64,000 nucleotides of DNA, taken from contig CP070727.1 in assembly GCA_020350885.1 (NCBI GenBank), positions 1,592,306 to 1,656,305 on the forward strand. Direction: 5' to 3'. The notes below the pieces were generated by a model. The model ran no database searches. It saw only the letters and a program-made list of their open reading frames with translations, and was not told the DNA's origin. The stretch's first letter is position 1. The number at the start of each line of letters is the position of its first letter. Shown in pieces: positions 60,059-64,000 of this stretch. Source of the DNA: a bacterium. Its GTDB lineage: Bacteria > Krumholzibacteriota > Krumholzibacteriia > Krumholzibacteriales > Krumholzibacteriaceae. The position numbers and the translations under genes are program-made.

Positions 60059-60858
60059 AGGGAAAGGCTCTCGTCATACCCGAAGATATCCCGAGCGAGC
60101 AAACGCCCGATCTCTTGCGTCACTGGTACCTCGGCTCGCTGGCCCGCCGCTATCTCAGCGTGCGGCGTTTCGAGACCGTCACATCTCTGGTGGGAACCGG
60201 TGATGGGAAGCGGGCCCTCGATGTGGGTTGCGGCTGGGGATACAACCTGCATCTCCTGCACGAGGCTGGATTCGATCCGTACGGAATCGATATCGTTCAA
60301 AACGATTTCTTTGCGGCTCGTCGGATCGGTGAGGCGAACGGCTATCCGGTTACGCTCGTCGGCGCCGATATCAGCAGGCTCCCGTTCGCAGATGGCACAT
60401 TCGCCGCTGTAACCGCCGTCGAGACCTTCGAGCACATCTTCGAGCCCGACCGGCCACGGGCGGCACGGGAGATCGCCCGTGTCCTGGCGCCCGGTGGCAC
60501 CTTCGTACTTTCGACACCCAATTACGGATCGCTCGTGGAGCGGGGGAAGCGTATGATCGTACGTCTTCCCGTTCTGAAGAGCCTCTTTCCGACGATGTGC
60601 TACCCGGTGGGTGATGTGTTGCGCAACGATTATCATCCGTATAGCTACCACAAGCCGCTGCACCCGCAAGAGCTTACGGCGCTGCTGACTGCAGCGGGGC
60701 TTAGGGTCTTCTCAATGGATGCGATTCTCTTTATCACGAAGAACGTGTCCGATCGCTTTTTTCAGGTGACCAGGGCCCTGGAGAGTGTGATGGAGTCACT
60801 CCCTCCGATCCGGGCTCTCGCAAGCACGCTCATCGTGTCTGCCGGGAAGGATCGGTAG
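60055..60858 (+). CDS. Class I SAM-dependent methyltransferase
   Basis: 267 aa from GTG 60055, overlapping the previous stop. SAM motif ALDVGCGWGYNLHLLHEAG near 53-71, PYGIDIVQNDFFAAR, VGADISRLPFADGTFAAVTAVETFEHIF near 101-128 and VLAPGGTFVLSTPNYGSL near 142. The C-terminal part (YHPYSYHKPLHPQELTALL) is typical of UbiG/Methyltransf_11-like enzymes that act on sugars or lipids. Last gene of glycan locus 2; a convergent gene follows. Confidence 0.88.
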   Translation: MKGKALVIPEDIPSEQTPDLLRHWYLGSLARRYLSVRRFETVTSLVGTGDGKRALDVGCGWGYNLHLLHEAGFDPYGIDIVQNDFFAARRIGEANGYPVTLVGADISRLPFADGTFAAVTAVETFEHIFEPDRPRAAREIARVLAPGGTFVLSTPNYGSLVERGKRMIVRLPVLKSLFPTMCYPVGDVLRNDYHPYSYHKPLHPQELTALLTAAGLRVFSMDAILFITKNVSDRFFQVTRALESVMESLPPIRALASTLIVSAGKDR

Positions 60859-60946
60859 ACGGTCCGACGGTATCAACTGCACCCTGATATTCCTCGAGGA
60901 CATACACTGCATGCGGGATAAGAGAATGCGGTCCTCCCGAGCCCTC

Positions 60947-61705
60947 TCATCGCATGTAGCTTCCGGCGTTGATGTCGATCGTGCAGCCGGTAGCGTGGTC
61001 CATCATCCCGCCCGAAATAAACGCCACGAGGGGGGCGATGTCTGTGGGACTCGTGAGCTCCCGAAGGGCCAGCTCCCCCTCGATTATCCGTTTCTCGTTC
61101 CGGGCCAGGTAGTCGGCTGTCATGGGGGTTCGAACGAAACCCGGAGCTATGACGAAGGAGGTGATGTTGTGGTGGCCGAAGGAGCGGGCGATCGACCGGC
61201 TCAACGATACAAGACCGCCCTTCGAGGCGGCGTAGGCGAGGTATTCCTCCGTTTCCCCCCTGAATGCGGCCCGAGAGGCGATGTGTATGATACGGCCGCC
61301 GGATCGTTCCCTGAAGTGGTTGATGGCCGATCGGCAGAGCATCCCGGCAGCGGTGAGGTTGACGGCCAGAGTCCGGTTCCAGTCGTCGAGCCAGAGGTCG
61401 CTCTCGCGCTCGACCGGCGAGTCGACGAATATGCCGGCATTGTTCACCAGAACATCAACAACCCCGTATCGTTCGATGACACGGTCGAACAGCGCGGTCG
61501 CGTTTCGGGGCTCGGAGAAGTCGGCCTGAAAGGCCTCCGATTCACGTCCGAACGAGGCAACCAGTTCCTCCGCATGCTCCCTTCTGCTCCTGAAATGGAG
61601 CGCAACCGTGGCTCCGGCTTCGGCGAGACAGCGGCAGATTGCCTCGCCGATACCGCTGCTCCCACCGGTGACGAGTACGACTCTATCGTTGAGACGGATC
61701 TCCAT
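60947..61705 (-). CDS. Short-chain dehydrogenase/reductase (FabG-like)
   Basis: 252 aa; AGGAGG lies upstream of the ATG at 61705. Classical SDR: VTGGSSGIGEAICRCLAEAG near 14-33, NNAGIFVDSPVERES near 88, catalytic Ser in HIASRAAF near 141, YAASKGGLVSLSRS near 156-169 with the YxxxK motif, and a C-terminal TGCTIDINAGSYM. NADP-binding is suggested by the Arg residues after the first strand (HFRSRREH). Close to 3-oxoacyl-ACP reductase, but no fatty-acid genes are near, so the substrate is open. It is convergent with the methyltransferase and probably cotranscribed with the upstream CMD gene. Confidence 0.9.
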   Translation of the reverse strand: MEIRLNDRVVLVTGGSSGIGEAICRCLAEAGATVALHFRSRREHAEELVASFGRESEAFQADFSEPRNATALFDRVIERYGVVDVLVNNAGIFVDSPVERESDLWLDDWNRTLAVNLTAAGMLCRSAINHFRERSGGRIIHIASRAAFRGETEEYLAYAASKGGLVSLSRSIARSFGHHNITSFVIAPGFVRTPMTADYLARNEKRIIEGELALRELTSPTDIAPLVAFISGGMMDHATGCTIDINAGSYMR

Positions 61706-61778
61706 GATGCGGCATCCTCCTGGTTATGGCCGAACTTTACGATTTCTTGTTTGAGTCACGTTCGATCTATCCGGGCTC

Positions 61779-62168
61779 TCAGCGTTTCCCCTTCCCTTCA
61801 CGCTTGTCAAAGACATCCTTCGCCGTATACAGGGCGTTGATGGCCAGCGGAAAACCGGCATATACGATCATCTGAAGCATTACCTCGACGACCTGCTCCC
61901 TGGTGCAACCGACATTCAGCGCCGCATGGATATGAACCCGCAACTGCGGCTCTGCGTTTCCCATGGCGGTGAGTGCGGCGATTGCAAGGAGCTCTCTCGT
62001 TGGAAGATCGAGACCCTCCCTCGAATAGATATCGCCGAACGGGAACTCGACGAGGTAGCGGCCCAGCTCCGGTGCGATCTCCTTTAGGTCCTCAATGGCT
62101 CTAAGTCCCGCTTTACCATCGACCTGTATCATTTTCTCCAAGCCTCTCTCGTACCGATCCTGCACCAT
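61779..62168 (-). CDS. Carboxymuconolactone decarboxylase family protein
   Basis: 129 aa from the ATG at 62168 (GGAAGGAG 8 nt upstream); a longer frame from 62249 adds 27 residues unlike the family. CMD text: LPTRELLAIAALTAMGNAEPQLRVHIHAALNVGCTREQVVEVMLQMIVYAG, split across residues 54-105, then FPLAINALYTAKDVF. It lacks the CxxC redox pair of AhpD. The family includes gamma-carboxymuconolactone decarboxylase and many proteins of unknown role. Paired with the SDR downstream, it may take part in a small catabolic or detoxifying unit. Confidence 0.87.
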   Translation of the reverse strand: MVQDRYERGLEKMIQVDGKAGLRAIEDLKEIAPELGRYLVEFPFGDIYSREGLDLPTRELLAIAALTAMGNAEPQLRVHIHAALNVGCTREQVVEVMLQMIVYAGFPLAINALYTAKDVFDKREGKGKR

Positions 62169-62362
62169 AGTGTACGCTCCTTCCCGCAGGTTGCATCGTG
62201 GCGCCGAGGGTCCGTTAATTACCATCTCACCATAGATTTGTGCACACATCCAAGAATAAACGACACCTGTTCTTCCGTGCGAGCCGTGTGGGGGGGGAGG
62301 TGTGGGAAATACGCATATCGGCTCGGCATCCCCGGCATTCTTTCATATACCCCTTGTATTTG
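62169..62362. other. Intergenic leader region between the CMD gene and mraZ, CMD side
   Basis: Part of the 396-nt gap between divergent genes (62169-62564), the only gap above 300 bases in the window. This part is the predicted 5' leader of the minus-strand CMD-SDR unit. It contains a G-run (62290-62298) but I see no gene, tRNA or riboswitch in it. The rest of the gap holds the two divergent promoters, the MraZ-type operator and the mraZ leader. Confidence 0.5.
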
Positions 62363-62391
62363 TTTATAAAACAGGTTGTTACATGATGCAA
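62363..62391 (-). promoter_or_regulatory. Candidate promoter for the CMD-SDR genes
   Basis: Read on the minus strand: TTGCAT at 62391-62386, 17-nt spacer, TATAAA at 62368-62363. It lies back to back with the mraZ promoter in an AT-rich patch and would give a leader of about 185 nt before the CMD start. Confidence 0.4.
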
Positions 62392-62419
62392 TTTAATTTG
62401 GAATAGGGTAAAAATTTTC

Positions 62420-62448
62420 TTGACAGGTGGGGGGAAGTGGAATAAAGT
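62420..62448 (+). promoter_or_regulatory. mraZ (dcw cluster) promoter
   Basis: TTGACA at 62420-62425, a 17-nt spacer and TAAAGT at 62443-62448. The -35 is a perfect match and is preceded by an AT-rich stretch that could act as an UP element. Predicted start near 62455, about 110 nt before mraZ. Confidence 0.65.
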
Positions 62449-62462
62449 GGGGACCAATGGTA
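62428..62462 (+). promoter_or_regulatory. MraZ-type operator: four TGG repeats at 10-bp steps
   Basis: TGGGG (62428), TGGAA (62438), TGGGG (62448) and TGGTA (62458) repeat exactly every 10 bp, one helical turn, across the spacer, the -10 element and the start of the mraZ promoter. MraZ in E. coli binds TGGGN direct repeats separated by 5 nt upstream of its own gene, and the pattern here has the same step. Overlap with the -10 suggests repression by MraZ. Confidence 0.75.
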
Positions 62463-62564
62463 GAGAAGGGTAAGAAGGATACCATACTCTGAATAATATG
62501 CTTCACTCTATCAGGTTCATGGATCAAAAACGTAATCGGCAAACCACACTGGAATGTACGGTGT

Positions 62565-62999
62565 ATGAAAAACTACCTCGGATATTTCGAATGTAAGTTA
62601 GATGCCAAGGGTCGTTTGATGATACCGGCTCGGTTCAGGCACCTCGTTTCAAGTGATACCGGCGGAGTGTACGTGATCAGCATGGGCAAGGAGAGGTGCC
62701 TGAACCTTTTCTCGATTAAGGAGTGGGATGAAGTAATACTCAGCAAGCTGCACGAGCTTCCTCCAGGTCCTGAGAAACGCAAGTATATCCGGTTCTTCAG
62801 CACCAAGTCCCTTACTCTCAATATCGACAAGGCGGGGCGGATCGCGATCCCCGCTCACTTTCTGGAGGCGATCGGCAATCCCAAGACGGTGGTGGTTGTG
62901 GGGATTCTCAACTATATGGAGATCTGGGCTCCGGAGGATTATAACAAGGCACAGCAGGAAGTGGATGAGGCATTCATCGAGGGCGACTGGGAGTACTAG
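62565..62999 (+). CDS. mraZ: Transcriptional regulator MraZ
   Basis: 144 aa. Two SpoVT/AbrB-like repeats: DAKGRLMIPARFRHLV near 13-28 and DKAGRIAIPAHFLEAIG near 86-102, the two DxxGRxxxPxxF DNA-binding motifs. Also LNLFSIKEWDEV. MraZ forms a ring-shaped oligomer and represses the dcw operon. The first gene of the division and cell-wall cluster here. The start ATG has only a weak ribosome site. Confidence 0.96.
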   Translation: MKNYLGYFECKLDAKGRLMIPARFRHLVSSDTGGVYVISMGKERCLNLFSIKEWDEVILSKLHELPPGPEKRKYIRFFSTKSLTLNIDKAGRIAIPAHFLEAIGNPKTVVVVGILNYMEIWAPEDYNKAQQEVDEAFIEGDWEY

Positions 63000-63007
63000 G
63001 GACGGCG

Positions 63008-63385
63008 ATGCGGATATACAGGACCGAGAAGGATGGTATTGTCATATGGAAACTCTCGGGTGTCGTAGGTCTGGATGACGCCCGTACCCTCTCCCGCACG
63101 CTCCATAAAGATACGAACGGCACCGGTGGATGCTGGATCCTGGATTTCGAACAGGTCGAGCACGTCAACTATCGGGCGTTCAAGGTTCTCGAGGATTGGT
63201 TTCCATCCAATGCTCACGTCCTCATCAGCGGTCTCAGTGACTATATTCTCGATATATTTGCGATATTCAGGATGACAAACACCCTGCGGGTGTTCCCGGA
63301 TTGGAGAACGGCATTTCGGTACCTGATGGCCGAGCGGGGCAAAATCCTCGGATCCTCGCCCGTCAGTGCAATCGGACAGCAGTAG
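63008..63385 (+). CDS. STAS-like domain protein inserted between mraZ and rsmH
   Basis: 125 aa, 8 nt after mraZ. Residues 1-108 look like a STAS fold (anti-sigma-factor antagonist type): IVIWKLSGVVGLDDARTLSRTL near 11-32, CWILDFEQVEHVNYRAFKVLEDW near 42-64, VLISGLSDYILDIFAIF near 71-87, FPDWRTAFRYL near 96. The usual phosphoserine region (DSSG) reads VNYRAF, so it may not be phosphorylated like SpoIIAA. It lies in the dcw cluster, where mraZ is usually followed directly by rsmH. Function unknown. Confidence 0.72.
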   Translation: MRIYRTEKDGIVIWKLSGVVGLDDARTLSRTLHKDTNGTGGCWILDFEQVEHVNYRAFKVLEDWFPSNAHVLISGLSDYILDIFAIFRMTNTLRVFPDWRTAFRYLMAERGKILGSSPVSAIGQQ

Positions 63386-63393
63386 CATGAAAG

Positions 63394-64000
63394 ATGGGAT
63401 CCACGCAACATACCCCCGTTATGGTCGAGTCCGTGACGAAGTTCCTCGCGCCGAAGCCGGGTGGTCGCTATCTGGATGTGACGATGGGTGGCGGGGGGCA
63501 TGCGGAGCATCTCCTGAAGGCGGTAGGAGGGGATATCACGGTAGTCGGCATCGACCGGGATCCGGCCGCACTCGAGGTGGCCAGACACCGCCTCGCCGCC
63601 TTCGGGTCACGGGTCTCATTGGCGGTCGGCAACTTTCGTCACGTGAAGAGGATTGTTCCGGATGGCGACTTCGACGGGATTTTCGCCGATCTCGGGCTCT
63701 CCTCGCTCCAGCTAGCAGATACCGGCCGCGGATTCAGCTATCTGCGGGACGGACCGCTGGATATGTCAATGGGGCCGAACGGACGTTCCGTCGCAACACT
63801 GCTTCAACGGGGGGACGAGGGGGAGATCAGTGGAATTCTCAAGCAGTTCGGCCAGGTCAGGCGACACCGGACCCTCACGCGGGCGATCCTCACGGCCCGC
63901 ACGGCGGGACAGCTCGGCGGGACCATGGAGCTCAGGGCGGCGGTGGAGCGCGTCCTTCCAGTCCACGGCCGCATGCAGATTCTCTCGAAGGTGTTTCAAG
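63394..64000 (+). CDS. rsmH: 16S rRNA (cytosine1402-N4)-methyltransferase, 5' part
   Basis: The first 202 codons lie in the window and the frame stays open to its end. From ATG 63394: STQHTPVMVESVTKFLAPKP, LDVTMGGGGHAEHLL near 29-43 (SAM site), VGIDRDPAALEVA, and FDGIFADLGLSSLQLADTGRGFSY near 91-114, the hallmark RsmH motif, then GPLDMSMGP. The last residues (LSKVFQ) match the conserved KTFQALRI region. It methylates C1402 in the decoding centre. It follows the STAS-like gene by 8 nt. Confidence 0.95.
   Translation, partial: MGSTQHTPVMVESVTKFLAPKPGGRYLDVTMGGGGHAEHLLKAVGGDITVVGIDRDPAALEVARHRLAAFGSRVSLAVGNFRHVKRIVPDGDFDGIFADLGLSSLQLADTGRGFSYLRDGPLDMSMGPNGRSVATLLQRGDEGEISGILKQFGQVRRHRTLTRAILTARTAGQLGGTMELRAAVERVLPVHGRMQILSKVFQ

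Noticed and set aside
60859-60960. Terminator between the convergent methyltransferase and SDR genes
   Set aside because: CATGCG and CGCATG repeats are present, but they are about 35 nt apart, partly inside the SDR gene, and no T-run follows.
1-64000. CRISPR arrays, insertion sequences, prophage or integrase genes
   Set aside because: No repeated spacer-like units, transposase motifs, terminal inverted repeats of IS type, or phage genes were seen on either strand.

Overview
The window is a gene-dense, GC-rich stretch of a bacterial chromosome (nearly all coding, many 4-8 nt stop/start overlaps, frequent GTG and TTG starts). It mixes housekeeping operons with two large cell-surface glycan loci. 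An envelope with an outer membrane is implied by a Wza-like SLBB export protein, a TonB-type protein, an LpoA-like lipoprotein, a GmhA-type heptose enzyme and an O-antigen ligase-like protein. SpoVG, SelA, a DUF2723/GT117 protein, a FlgD/T9SS-type C-terminal sorting domain and a PorZ-like propeller protein together point to an FCB-group candidate phylum (for example Krumholzibacteriota, Eisenbacteria or a relative). That placement is an inference, not proven. No phage genes, insertion sequences, CRISPR arrays or rRNA genes were seen.

Layout. 1-214: 3' end of alaS. 301-9313: glycan locus 1 (SLBB exporter, GmhA, GT4, a WecA-FlaA1 fusion, O-antigen ligase/polymerase, a decaprenyl-phosphate phosphoribosyltransferase-like UbiA protein, DUF362). 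9329-14097: ispE, spoVG, tRNA-Gln, prs, rplY, pth, rpsF-rpsR-rplI. 14122-20124: phosphomannomutase, mannose-1-phosphate guanylyltransferase, a PpiC lipoprotein, a DUF151 nuclease-family protein, an LpoA-like protein. 20121-23214 (minus): a TonB C-terminal protein and a tandem amidase. 23445-30910: selA, a SPOR protein with a decayed ParA/BY-kinase-like domain, smc, ftsY. 31021-35260: FMN riboswitch with ribD-ribE-ribBA-ribH-nusB. 35257-60858: glycan locus 2, about 20 genes (glycosyltransferases, GT-C and YfhO-like membrane proteins, polyprenol-phosphate mannose synthase, a GT2-phosphoglycosyltransferase fusion, a PorZ-like protein, CapD, FemAB-like, Wzx, methyltransferases). 60947-62168 (minus): an SDR and a carboxymuconolactone decarboxylase-family protein. 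62420-64000: mraZ with its promoter and operator, a STAS protein, and the start of rsmH (start of the dcw cluster).

How the parts may work together (inference). Phosphomannomutase and ManC would make GDP-mannose. The Dpm1-like enzyme would load it on polyprenyl phosphate, and the GT-C-like proteins (DUF2723, YfhO, the protein at 58523) could use that donor outside the membrane. Prs would supply PRPP to the UbiA-like enzyme. WecA, CapD, the GT4/GT2 enzymes, Wzx, the ligase-like protein and SLBB form a repeat-unit assembly and export path, and a PorZ-like protein sits inside this locus as it would if the glycan were used to anchor secreted proteins.

The most unusual feature is a recurring membrane-plus-Rossmann module of the FlaA1/WcaJ type. 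It is fused to WecA and followed by a decayed dehydratase domain. It is also fused to a GT2 and followed by a phosphoglycosyltransferase domain lacking its catalytic Asp-Glu. A third, soluble CapD has lost the membrane part but keeps the active dehydratase. Other probable pseudo-enzyme domains are the second amidase domain of the cell-wall hydrolase and the ATPase-like domain of the SPOR protein.
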